Below are positions 8,676-16,503 of a stretch of DNA of 64,000 nt, one piece after another (positions within the stretch are counted from its first letter, which is position 1; each line of letters opens with the position of its first letter). The stretch comes from Arsukibacterium sp. MJ3. Lineage in GTDB: Bacteria; Pseudomonadota; Gammaproteobacteria; Enterobacterales; Alteromonadaceae. Under the pieces are notes generated by a model. It saw only the letters and a list, made by a program, of their open reading frames with translations. It ran no database searches and was not told the DNA's origin. The DNA is taken from assembly GCF_000987765.1 (NCBI RefSeq), contig NZ_LAHP01000007.1, positions 1 to 64,000 on the forward strand. The letters run 5' to 3'. Position numbers and translations under genes: made by a program.

Positions 8676-8914
8676 TTAACTGATTAACGCTTCCAGTTGG
8701 CTTTTGGTCAATGAACCACTTTTCCTGCTCACTTCGCTACCATTTTTAAAGACGATATCGGTCGGTAAACCTCTTACTGCGTAAAGCTTACTGAGCGTTG
8801 AGTTCAACGATACATCAACTTTAACCACCGTTACTTTACCGGCATATTACTTTTGTAGTCCAAGCAGAAATGAACGTTTGCGCTCAGCGAAAAGCAGACT
8901 TTCTGCCTGTTTAA
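8676..8914 (-). pseudogene. Decayed thioredoxin-family gene
   Basis: On the minus strand the frame ending at the TAA at 8676-8678 reads YAGKVTVVKVDVSLNSTLSK, then LYAVRGLPTDIVFKNGSEV and SGSLTKSQLEALIS. That is the C-terminal half of a thioredoxin, with the cis-Pro loop RGLPT. An in-frame TAA at 8847-8849 interrupts it just before YAGKV. Upstream residues (AESLLFAERKRSFLLGLQK) continue the frame, but no CxxC active site or start codon is found. It appears to be a 5'-truncated, nonsense-containing remnant. Confidence 0.6.
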
Positions 8915-8926
8915 AAGAAATGCTTA

Positions 8927-9190
8927 TTAGATAGGTTTATAAACATCCGATCTATGCCCGACTTTTATAACGTGCACGACTACCTTGCTATCTTTGATTT
9001 CATAGATAATTCTGTATAGTCCTTGCCTTATACGGTAGAGATCTTGACCACTTAGCTTGATAGCGCCTTCTGTTCTTGGATTTTCAGCAAGCGAATCAAT
9101 TTTGGATAATATTTTTTTTATATCGACTTTTGGCAGTGCACTTAAATCTTTGGCTACAGATTTCTTAAACGTTATTTTATATTTTTCCAT
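8927..9190 (-). CDS. RelE/ParE-family toxin
   Basis: An 87-residue protein of the RelE/ParE toxin superfamily: YKITFKKSVAKDLSALPK, then the core LSGQDLYRIRQGLYRIIYEI, and the C-terminal VVHVIKVGHRSDVYK. Conserved Arg residues in YRIRQGLYRI and the GHRSDVY end fit the mRNA-interferase RelE group. Its start overlaps the upstream antitoxin gene by 14 bases, so the two are co-translated. It is convergent with neither partner of the first module and has a different class of antitoxin, so it is an independent module. Confidence 0.88.
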   Translation of the reverse strand: MEKYKITFKKSVAKDLSALPKVDIKKILSKIDSLAENPRTEGAIKLSGQDLYRIRQGLYRIIYEIKDSKVVVHVIKVGHRSDVYKPI

Positions 9191-9410
9191 CAGCTTGCAA
9201 ACTGTTTAGTAATTCTTCATAAGATATTTCTGGTTCGTTGGCTCTTTGTCTTACCGCAGCAAGATCTTCTTGATCCTCACGCATAAGCAATCTTACCGCT
9301 TCATCGATAAGTTCGGATACAGAAGTATCTGACGAAGCCGCTCTAAGCTTTAACGCTTGATGAATAGATGGTTCAAAGTAAACGGTTGATCGTTTGGATA
9401 AAGTGCTCAT
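9177..9410 (-). CDS. Ribbon-helix-helix (CopG-type) antitoxin
   Basis: A 77-residue protein. Residues 6-50 (KRSTVYFEPSIHQALKLRAA, then SDTSVSELIDEAVRLLM) have the strand-helix-helix pattern of CopG/MetJ-type ribbon-helix-helix DNA-binding antitoxins. The acidic C-terminal part (EDQEDLAAVRQRANEPEISY) should bind and neutralise the downstream RelE-type toxin. The ATG at 9410 follows AGGTGATTT, a good ribosome-binding site. Autoregulation at the AT-rich sequence just upstream (9411-9470) is likely. Confidence 0.85.
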   Translation of the reverse strand: MSTLSKRSTVYFEPSIHQALKLRAASSDTSVSELIDEAVRLLMREDQEDLAAVRQRANEPEISYEELLNSLQADGKI

Positions 9411-9766
9411 AAATCACCTCAAATAGAATGACACTACAACACTATAGCATCATAACGTTTTAGTGGCGAGTGCTAGCACTGTCTCTTCAATCCAGCAGCC
9501 GCAAATGTGCATAAAGGGCCGCGCACCATTACCCCTCCTGGATGAGCCTACAGCAATAATCCTGTCACCAGGCAGCCAACAGCAGTAATCGAAAAGTTAC
9601 CATTTATAAAATCCTTTACCACGTAGTTATTAACATCAAGTATGATTAGCTGTTGAACCCTTGGCAATGCGACAGCATTCAGCTTTCGATTAACCGCCAC
9701 CCGTTTGCGGTGCTTTAATTTTCAAAGCCAGTTAGTTTCTATGTCATATGAGAACGTATAATTAAT
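9411..9766. other. Gene-poor stretch between antitoxin gene and STAS gene
   Basis: This stretch holds the antitoxin promoter at its left end. On the minus strand from the ATG at 9603, preceded by AAAGGA, a signal-peptide-like start (MVTFRLLLLAAW) runs into TGA after 12 codons; adding one base would continue it as LVTGLLL and then TAG. This may be the decayed 5' end of a lost lipoprotein or exported protein gene. I see nothing else convincing in it. Confidence 0.3.
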
Positions 9767-10255
9767 TTATTTTAACTGCTGTTTTAGTAAGTCGACCACC
9801 GGCTGAAATTCTGCTTTGTTTTTATCGTTTAAAGCAATAAGGGCTTGATGTGCCCGCAGGATCATCCCGCCTGTTTCTTGCTCATTGTATAGCGCTGCGT
9901 CAATAGTAGTCATATCAAAAGTGTGATGGGTAGGCTGCTGAATAATAGTAAATGCCTGGTCCAGACATAAGCCAAACAGCAGCTCATTAATGTCGGGGTC
10001 GGTGGAAAAAAGCGTCGGTTTTGGCAGCTGTTGTTGCTGACAATAGCGCGCCAGACTGGCCAGCAAGCCAACATGCGTGCTGTCGATAAAACTGGCTTCG
10101 TTTAAATCGATCGCGACACGGGCGCAAACAACATTTTCTCTAAAAAGCCGCTCAATTACATCATCCAACGCGGTAGCATTGGTATAACGCAACTCGCCAC
10201 ATAACTTGAAATAACAACCGTGTTCAACACAGGCAAACAGAATTTGTGGCTCCAT
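9767..10255 (-). CDS. STAS-domain anti-sigma-factor-antagonist-like protein
   Basis: A 162-residue protein. Residues 1-105 form a STAS domain with the phosphorylation-type motif FIDSTHVGLL (Asp58-Ser59-Thr60), as in HsbA, CrsA and SpoIIAA. A C-terminal helical tail (about 110-162) has no clear match. In this protein class the Ser is phosphorylated by an RsbW-type kinase and dephosphorylated by a PP2C phosphatase. The neighbouring gene (36 bases upstream) encodes a receiver-PP2C protein that would be its phosphatase. Downstream outputs in related systems are sigma factors, anti-sigma factors or diguanylate cyclases, and none is adjacent here. Confidence 0.83.
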   Translation of the reverse strand: MEPQILFACVEHGCYFKLCGELRYTNATALDDVIERLFRENVVCARVAIDLNEASFIDSTHVGLLASLARYCQQQQLPKPTLFSTDPDINELLFGLCLDQAFTIIQQPTHHTFDMTTIDAALYNEQETGGMILRAHQALIALNDKNKAEFQPVVDLLKQQLK

Positions 10256-10291
10256 CGGTGGTACTCCGATTCTCGGCTAACACGAAGCGAC

Positions 10292-11671
10292 TCAGCTTGG
10301 TTTTTGGCTTGGTGTTTGGCTTCGTGTTACTTTTAGTATCGTTAAGTCGTCTGGTAAGGGCTGTTCAACATCGATGGCCAGACGCTGTAATAATTCCGGT
10401 AATTCAGTATTAACAACATCCTGTTGCTGTAAAAATTGCAACTTCAGCTTGGTTGTAGCCTGTGGCAATAAATCTAATAAGCCGTCAGAGCATAATAATA
10501 AGCTACTCCCGGCAGCAAGGCTAAGCGTTTGATTATGATAACGGGCAAAGTCAAACATGCCTACCGGCGTGCTTTTCAATTGGAGGTAGCGGCTGGTTGC
10601 CCGCTGTTGTAATGGCTTTTTTTGCAATAGCGGCCAGGGAAACGCACCCGCATTAGCGTAGGTTAGCTGATGCGTGCGGGTATCTAAAACCGCATAAAAA
10701 AGCGCAATGTATTTTTTAATATTTTCCCGCAGTAACTCGCTGTTTAGTGCATGTAACAGTGCGGCAGGATCGAGCAAAGTAGCGTCACTGCGTTGCTGAT
10801 AACGTTCAACATAAGTACTGATAAAGCGTTTCAGGTAAACGGTAACAAAAGCAGAAGCCACCCCATGGCCAGAGACATCGGCGATATAAAACACCACCTG
10901 ATGCTCATCAGCATTAAAATAATCGACAAAATCGCCACTCAAATAATCGGATGGGTATAACACATGGCTAAAATGATAGTCACCGCAGCTAAACCGGGCT
11001 GGTGGTAACAGGTTAAACTGCAGCTGCTTACCCGCCCGCTCACCGGCTTGCAGTTCAGCTAATGTCTGCTGCAACTGTTGATTACTGGCAGCCAGTTGTG
11101 AGGTTCGTGCTTGCACCTTTGCTTCAAGCGTTGCATTTAATTGCGCCAATTGTTGAATAGCAGTAAAAGCCCGCAGTGCAGAAAGTACCGTTGTAGTAAG
11201 ACGCTGCACGGTAAGTTCAGTTTTTGAGCGATAGTCATTGATATCATAATCTTGCACTACCTGCTGCTCGGGCGCCTGTCCCGGCTGGCCGGTGCGTAAC
11301 ACTATGCGTACCAGATGATTTTGCAACGTGTCGCGGATATAGCGAACTAACGTTAGGCCCGCATCATCGGTTTCCATCACCACATCTAACAAAATTAAGG
11401 CGATATCGTTATGCGCAGCCAAAATGGGTTTAGCTGCAGCAGCACTATACGCATGAATAAATTTAAGCTTGTGGTTTTTAAAACAAAAGTCGCGTAATGC
11501 CAGCAGTGTTACCTGATGTATTTCCGGATCATCGTCAACAATAAGCACTGTCCAATACTGATACTCAGCCATTGGTGCGCCATTGTCTTCTGCAAACATC
11601 ATCAGCTCATGATGGGAAGCCGACGCTTCCCGAGCTTTAGTGTTGTCCTTGGGAGCAACATTGTGTGCCAT
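10292..11671 (-). CDS. Response regulator with PP2C-type serine phosphatase output (RsbU/HsbR/CrsR-like)
   Basis: The ATG at 11671 follows GAGGAA at 8 bases; the open frame extends further upstream without a comparable site. The product has 459 residues. The receiver domain (about 40-165) has acidic VDDDPE and Asp96 in LLDVVMETDD. A coiled coil follows (about 175-235). Residues 245-455 are a SpoIIE/PP2C phosphatase domain with metal-binding SGDFVDYF, YIADVSGHGVAS and LLCSDGLLD. It should dephosphorylate the STAS protein when its receiver is phosphorylated. Unlike CrsR and HsbR as usually described, it has no HATPase kinase domain of the RsbW type, so the matching kinase must lie elsewhere. 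Confidence 0.87.
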   Translation of the reverse strand: MAHNVAPKDNTKAREASASHHELMMFAEDNGAPMAEYQYWTVLIVDDDPEIHQVTLLALRDFCFKNHKLKFIHAYSAAAAKPILAAHNDIALILLDVVMETDDAGLTLVRYIRDTLQNHLVRIVLRTGQPGQAPEQQVVQDYDINDYRSKTELTVQRLTTTVLSALRAFTAIQQLAQLNATLEAKVQARTSQLAASNQQLQQTLAELQAGERAGKQLQFNLLPPARFSCGDYHFSHVLYPSDYLSGDFVDYFNADEHQVVFYIADVSGHGVASAFVTVYLKRFISTYVERYQQRSDATLLDPAALLHALNSELLRENIKKYIALFYAVLDTRTHQLTYANAGAFPWPLLQKKPLQQRATSRYLQLKSTPVGMFDFARYHNQTLSLAAGSSLLLCSDGLLDLLPQATTKLKLQFLQQQDVVNTELPELLQRLAIDVEQPLPDDLTILKVTRSQTPSQKPS

Positions 11672-11849
11672 CCAGCGATTCCTCACATTAATGAATGTGC
11701 TTACTGACGGTAGCATAGTTAAGCAGGAGCGAAAACACCCAACTCTCAGATACTGGTAACACAATTTTCTCCTAGTAAAAATTACCGGCTAGTTAGCTAA
11801 AGTATGCAATTAATACGCTAATAAGCAACCACTAATAGTCGGCAACTCC

Positions 11850-12010
11850 ATGAGCAATAACAGGTCTTTAATAAAACGCTGGAAGAGCTTAAAGCAGCGC
11901 TGAAAGAAAATCAGCCGCCGCAATTCGAAACCGCTTTACGTCAGTCGTTAACGACTATGCAGGAATGCCATGATGAAATGCGGGCACTGAAAAAAGCAAC
12001 CAGTCATTAA
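11850..12010 (+). pseudogene. Possible frameshifted small gene (about 53 residues)
   Basis: ATG at 11850 reads MSNN and then, in frame, hits a stop after 17 codons. One base later the frame reads QVFNKTLEELKAALKENQ, PPQFETALRQSLTTMQECHD and EMRALKKATSH to TAA at 12008-12010, immediately before a strong terminator. The amphipathic, low-bias sequence looks coding, and loss of one base near 11860 would explain the break. A sequencing error or a start on a non-standard codon are alternatives. Function unknown. Confidence 0.4.
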
Positions 12011-12031
12011 ATAATGGCGGGGTAAGCTAAT

Positions 12032-12060
12032 AAAAAAACGGCCTTTTTGGCCGTTTTTTT
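12032..12060. terminator. Bidirectional intrinsic terminator
   Basis: AAAACGGCC and GGCCGTTTT form a stem around a TTTTT loop, with A-runs on one side and T-runs on the other, so it can end transcription from both strands. It lies between the small broken gene and the convergent asnO-like gene. Confidence 0.85.
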
Positions 12061-12132
12061 ACGGCAGCCATTTATTGCAGGCTAAGTGCATAGAATAAGC
12101 GCATTGAACCGGCCGGTTACTGACCCCAGGCG

Positions 12133-13902
12133 TTACTGAATATTATGCTGCTGTAGCCAAAGCTCCAGTAAGGTTACCTGCCATAGTTTAGACCCAAATT
12201 TACCGGTGTAGTGCTCTGGCGCGGCTAGCATGGCATCAATGTACTTTAAGTTGAACAGTTTACGCTGGCGGGCTACCGGCTGACTGAATGCCTCTTTAGC
12301 CATCTCAAGATACTCTCCCTGCATTTGTCGTAGAGCCGGCACCGGAAAATAGCCTTTGGGCCGGTCAATCACTGCCGCTGGAATAATCTCCCGGGCGACT
12401 TGCTTTAACAAGTACTTTCCGCCGTCCCGCAGTTTTAACTGGTGTGGCATCTGAAAAGCCAGTTCAACCAGTTCGTGATCAAGAAAAGGTACCCGCGCTT
12501 CTAACCCGAACGCCATGGTCATGTTGTCAACCCGCTTAACCGGATCGTCCACCAGCATCACCGCGGTATCAAGGTGCAGAGCTTTATCTACCGGCAACTG
12601 CGAGCTACACGAGGCAAAATAGTGCTGCACCAATTTTAGTGACTCATTGCTAACGCAATACTCTGGTGCCAGCACCTGAGCCAGCCCTGCCTCATCCCAG
12701 GAAAAATAAGATTTGGCGTAGCATTCTGCCGCTTCATCATTACTGGTATCAGTCATGGGTGGATACCAGTGATACCCGGCAAATACTTCATCAGCACCTT
12801 GGCCGCTTTGTACCACTTTCACATGCTCACTGACGGCTTTGGACAGCAAATAAAAACCAATGACATCGTGGCTGACCATCGGCTCTGACATAGCCTCAAT
12901 ACAAGGACGTAAATGGGTTAACAGCGTCTCGTGTTGGGCAAATATTTTATTGTGCTCGGTATCATAATGGCTGGCGATAATGTCAGAGTATTTAAATTCA
13001 TTGCCTTCTTCGTCTGCCACATTGTCAAAACCAATGGAAAAAGTATGTAAGTGCTTTACACCAAGCTCACTTAACATGCCCACCAATAATGAAGAATCTA
13101 CGCCTCCGGATAACAATACCCCTACTGGCACATCAGCTTCCAATCGCCGTTTCGTACTGGTAAATAACGCTGTTTTTAACGCCTGCTGCCAATCCTGCTC
13201 ACTACGGCTATTTTCATCGTCAACCACGGTGTTCAGTTGCCAGTAACGGCCTTGTTCAACCTCGCCCTGCGCACTGACGCGCAGCCAATGCCCGGGAAGA
13301 AGCTTTTTCACACCACTAAACAGCGTATCTGAGCCGACAATAGCCCTGAAAGACATATATTGATGTACCCCAAGCGGGCTGAGTTCACTGGGCACTTCAG
13401 CGCATTTTAATAAAGAAGGTAACGTTGAAGAGAACCAGAAACCCTGTTGGTTGTGATAATAATACAAGGGTTTAATACCCAGCCGATCCCTGGCAAAAAA
13501 TGTGCTGTTAGAGTCTCGATGCCAGATGGCAAACGAAAACATACCATTGAAACGGTTCATACATTGCTCTTGCCACTGGGCGTAGGCTTTTAAAATAACT
13601 TCGGTGTCACTGGTTGAAAAAAACTGATGCCCGAGCTGCTCCAGCTCCCGGCGCAGCGCTTTGTAATTGTAAATACAACCGTTAAAAACAATGGTTAAAC
13701 CAAGCTTGGCATCATGCATGGGCTGCGCACCAGCTGATGTCAAATCAATAACTTTAAGTCGCTGATGACCAAAACAAATATTACCCTGAGCTGCCACACC
13801 CCAACCGTCTGGGCCACGTGGCGCCAAGTTATTTAACATTGCATCTACATGATAAGTTGATGCATTCCCTTGAAAACTAATTTCTCCTGCTATTCCGCAC
13901 AT
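12133..13902 (-). CDS. Asparagine synthase-type amidotransferase, AsnO-like (N-acetylglutaminylglutamine amide pathway type)
   Basis: The start at 13902 puts Cys2 (MCGIAGEISF), the class II glutaminase nucleophile, right after the initiator, and GAGGGT lies 5 bases upstream. The product has 589 residues. The N-terminal glutaminase domain (to about 190) has RGPDGWG, FNGCIYNY and the SDTEV motif; the synthetase domain follows, with the PP-loop LLSGGVDSS, and GQGADEVFAGY and KRVDNMTMAFGLEARVPFLD motifs. Motifs such as LTIVFNGCIYNY resemble the AsnO amidotransferase that amidates N-acetylglutaminylglutamine in osmolyte synthesis more than housekeeping AsnB. It is divergent from the ATP-grasp gene at 14111. 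An ordinary asparagine synthetase is the alternative. Confidence 0.82.
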   Translation of the reverse strand: MCGIAGEISFQGNASTYHVDAMLNNLAPRGPDGWGVAAQGNICFGHQRLKVIDLTSAGAQPMHDAKLGLTIVFNGCIYNYKALRRELEQLGHQFFSTSDTEVILKAYAQWQEQCMNRFNGMFSFAIWHRDSNSTFFARDRLGIKPLYYYHNQQGFWFSSTLPSLLKCAEVPSELSPLGVHQYMSFRAIVGSDTLFSGVKKLLPGHWLRVSAQGEVEQGRYWQLNTVVDDENSRSEQDWQQALKTALFTSTKRRLEADVPVGVLLSGGVDSSLLVGMLSELGVKHLHTFSIGFDNVADEEGNEFKYSDIIASHYDTEHNKIFAQHETLLTHLRPCIEAMSEPMVSHDVIGFYLLSKAVSEHVKVVQSGQGADEVFAGYHWYPPMTDTSNDEAAECYAKSYFSWDEAGLAQVLAPEYCVSNESLKLVQHYFASCSSQLPVDKALHLDTAVMLVDDPVKRVDNMTMAFGLEARVPFLDHELVELAFQMPHQLKLRDGGKYLLKQVAREIIPAAVIDRPKGYFPVPALRQMQGEYLEMAKEAFSQPVARQRKLFNLKYIDAMLAAPEHYTGKFGSKLWQVTLLELWLQQHNIQ

Positions 13903-14110
13903 ATTTACCCTCATACTAATTTTCTGACAGTCGCAGAGGTTACCAAGCCTGTAACTGGCTAAAATTAAACGTTCTAACTCCAGAATTTTGGTTATCTCAA
14001 TGTATGCAAAAGTTAGTTTAGCTGTAAATCTCAATATTTGGTGGCGCAACTGTATTTATTTGCTGTGCTACACTTTAACTTTTACATAACAAATATAGGG
14101 ATTTATCAAG

Positions 14111-15064
14111 ATGCATATCTGTATTTTATCCACGGATCAGGAAAAAGATGATCATAGCTTACTAGAGGCAGCAAAGGCTAAAGGCCATCATGTGGAGCTG
14201 TGTAATATCAGAGATATCAGTATGGTACTGAACAATGACGAGTCAGTTATCTATTGTCGCGAACAGAATATAACCAAAACCTTTGATGCAATAGTGCCGC
14301 GGTTAAATGTCAGCTTTACAGATTACGGCACCAATGTATTGCAGCAATTTATTTGCAGCCAAACTTATGTCAGCGAGTCACCTTCAGCACTGCGTCTGGG
14401 ACGCGACAAGTTAAAAAGCCTGCAGTACTTGCTGGCCAGAGGTTTACCCTTTCCGGCTACCGCCATTGCTTATTCGCCACAGGGTTTCCGGCAACTGGCA
14501 ACAACCATTGGCACACCAATGATTGTTAAACTGATTGAAAGCACCGAGGGCAACGGTATTTTTTTGGCTCACAACTTAAAAGAAATGGACAATTTAGTGA
14601 ACACACTTGGCCAACTGGGTGCCTCTTATGTTATTCAATCTTTCGTGGAAGAAGCCGCAGGCACAGATGTCAGAGCCTTTGTGATTGGTGGTAAAGTGGT
14701 AGCGGCCATGTGTCGGCGCTCTAAGGATGGTGATTTCAGATCCAACGTTGCACTGGGCGCTCACTCGGAAGCCTATGAGTTAACGGCCGAAGAGGAAGAA
14801 ATAGTATTGTCGGCTACGGCTGCTATTGGTATTAATATTGCCGGAGTCGACTTTGTTCACTCTGACAAAGGTCCACTGTTGCTGGAAATTAATATCTCCC
14901 CCGATTTTACTGGCGAGCAGGGCATTGAATGTATTACCGGGGTAAATATAGCCGATGCTATTATCGACCATGTCGTGGCACAAGTGGGCAACTTTTATGA
15001 GCATCGCTATACTAGTGCAAAAGTACTTGAATCACCGAGGGAGATTTTATGTGCCGATGGATAG
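14111..15064 (+). CDS. RimK-type ATP-grasp ligase
   Basis: A 317-residue protein: N-terminal preATP-grasp domain (MHICILSTDQEKDDHSLLEA), then an ATP-grasp domain of the RimK family from about residue 100, with SALRLGRDKLKSLQYL, FPATAIAY, MIVKLIESTEGNGIFL, VIQSFVEEAAGTDVRAFVIG and the metal site GPLLLEINISPDF. RimK-type enzymes join amino acids to a carboxylate, often adding glutamate. The ATG follows a weak AGGG site. It overlaps the next gene by 16 bases and is divergent from the asnO-like gene. Inference: it forms the peptide bond in the small-molecule or peptide product of this cluster. Confidence 0.88.
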   Translation: MHICILSTDQEKDDHSLLEAAKAKGHHVELCNIRDISMVLNNDESVIYCREQNITKTFDAIVPRLNVSFTDYGTNVLQQFICSQTYVSESPSALRLGRDKLKSLQYLLARGLPFPATAIAYSPQGFRQLATTIGTPMIVKLIESTEGNGIFLAHNLKEMDNLVNTLGQLGASYVIQSFVEEAAGTDVRAFVIGGKVVAAMCRRSKDGDFRSNVALGAHSEAYELTAEEEEIVLSATAAIGINIAGVDFVHSDKGPLLLEINISPDFTGEQGIECITGVNIADAIIDHVVAQVGNFYEHRYTSAKVLESPREILCADG

Positions 15065-15882
15065 CCTACACCGGCAGACCTATTTATCTGGACTCGCTAG
15101 TAACCAAACCTGATCATTCATTGGTGGTGCAAAGCCAGCATAGCCAGATGAATTATACAACTAGTGGTGAGCTACTGAGTATTAACGGTGACGGCTTTGG
15201 TATTGGCTGGTACGATAAACGTGAAACACCGGGCCTGTTTAAAGATGATTTACCAGCTTGGCACAATACCAATCTTGACAGCCTCTGTCACCAAGTAAAG
15301 TCTCACATGTTTTTGGCACATATCAGAGCTACAACAACCGGCGATATTCAACGTTCAAATTGCCACCCGTTTCGTTATAAAAATTGGTTATTTCAGCATA
15401 ATGGCCATATCACCAATTTCAGCAAACTACGCCGCCAACTGCAATTAAAAATAGCACCCGAGCTTTTTCCGCTATTACAAGGTACCACAGACAGCGAAAC
15501 TTTTTTTTTCATGGCAATTACCTATGGCCTGCTGGACAACCCAAAATCAGCAATGCAAAAAATGGTTAGAGAAGTACTACAAATATTAAGCAGCGAAGAC
15601 CAAAACAGTGTGCTTAACTTGTCGTGCGCCATTGCCGATGGTGAAAAATTATATACTTTACGCTATTCCTACAACGAAGCGCCGATGACCCAATTTGTTT
15701 CAAACGATAGCAATTGTCTACAAGAGTTTTCCGTCGATAAACCGCGGATCCCTGCGGGTAGCACCATAATCGTATCTGAGCCGTTGGACAATATCAGCGA
15801 CAAATGGACTAAAATTCCAAATAATTCGTTTACTACTGTTTATCTTAATCAAGTGACTACAGAACGGTTTCTTGACGACTAA
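15049..15882 (+). CDS. Class II glutamine amidotransferase, EgtC/YafJ type
   Basis: A 277-residue protein whose Cys2 (MCRWIAYTGRPI) is the expected N-terminal nucleophile. The fold markers are GDGFGIGWY, LAHIRATTTGDIQRSNCHPF, FQHNGHITNF and the STDSETFF-type sequence TTDSETFFF. YafJ/EgtC-type proteins hydrolyse amide or gamma-glutamyl bonds. The ATG is inside the end of the ATP-grasp gene, behind GAGGGAG, so the two are translationally coupled. In this setting it may supply or remove an amide or glutamyl group of the ligase product. Its reaction is not known from sequence. Confidence 0.83.
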   Translation: MCRWIAYTGRPIYLDSLVTKPDHSLVVQSQHSQMNYTTSGELLSINGDGFGIGWYDKRETPGLFKDDLPAWHNTNLDSLCHQVKSHMFLAHIRATTTGDIQRSNCHPFRYKNWLFQHNGHITNFSKLRRQLQLKIAPELFPLLQGTTDSETFFFMAITYGLLDNPKSAMQKMVREVLQILSSEDQNSVLNLSCAIADGEKLYTLRYSYNEAPMTQFVSNDSNCLQEFSVDKPRIPAGSTIIVSEPLDNISDKWTKIPNNSFTTVYLNQVTTERFLDD

Positions 15883-15898
15883 CCTGTCCCCTCTGTTG

Positions 15899-16348
15899 TT
15901 ACACCAGCGGTGCGGTTTGCTCGCCGTCTTTCTCTGCCGGTGGTAGCATATCTTCCCGCTGGATCCCCAGCGTTTGTGCAATGGCACTGGCAACATAAAC
16001 CGACAGCCGCCTGATTGTTTACAATGAATGTAATAGTGAAGAAGGTACTGGCGGCGCCCGCGGCTGAAGCACACGTAAACACACTGTGGCAAACTTGCCA
16101 GCAATACTAGTTAGTTTTTCTGGGGCAATATGGCGGCAATTATTGTTGTTATCGGTAATTAAAACGGCTGGCGGTGGGTCGTCATTGTCATTGGCAGTTA
16201 CTAAGGTGTAGTGATGCAGCGCCGGGGTTAGCGCTTGCAGTTGCGAGTCGCCCAGTGGTGCAATACGGCTGTCTTGCACTGCCAATGCTTGCAGCGAGCA
16301 CAATAAGCTAAAATACACCAGTATGGCGAAACGACTTAGCCAACGCAT
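15899..16348 (-). pseudogene. Exported hypothetical protein interrupted by an in-frame TAA
   Basis: From the ATG at 16348 a 109-residue product runs to a TAA at 16019-16021. It has a signal peptide (RFAILVYFSLLCSLQALA) and then a domain with NDNDDPPPAVLITD, NNCRHIAPEKLTSIAG and FATVCLRVLQPR. Beyond the TAA the same frame stays open to 15899 and reads TIRRLSVYVASAIAQTLGIQ, then REDMLPPAEKDGEQTAPLV, which looks like genuine protein sequence. I read this as one 149-codon gene with a nonsense codon, or else readthrough. The 109-residue form alone could still be made. The family is not recognised; the position between members of the amidotransferase cluster may be incidental. Confidence 0.45.
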
Positions 16349-16503
16349 AACACCTCATGATAACAGTATGCACACTGCTTATCTCAGGTACATATTGTTA
16401 TGATGAGGCTTGTACCGGTGCAGCAAAAGCCATAGCAATACAAATATTTAGTGGTATTACACCTCTTTACCGGATTTTGAAAATATCAGCTGGCAAAGGC
16501 CCC

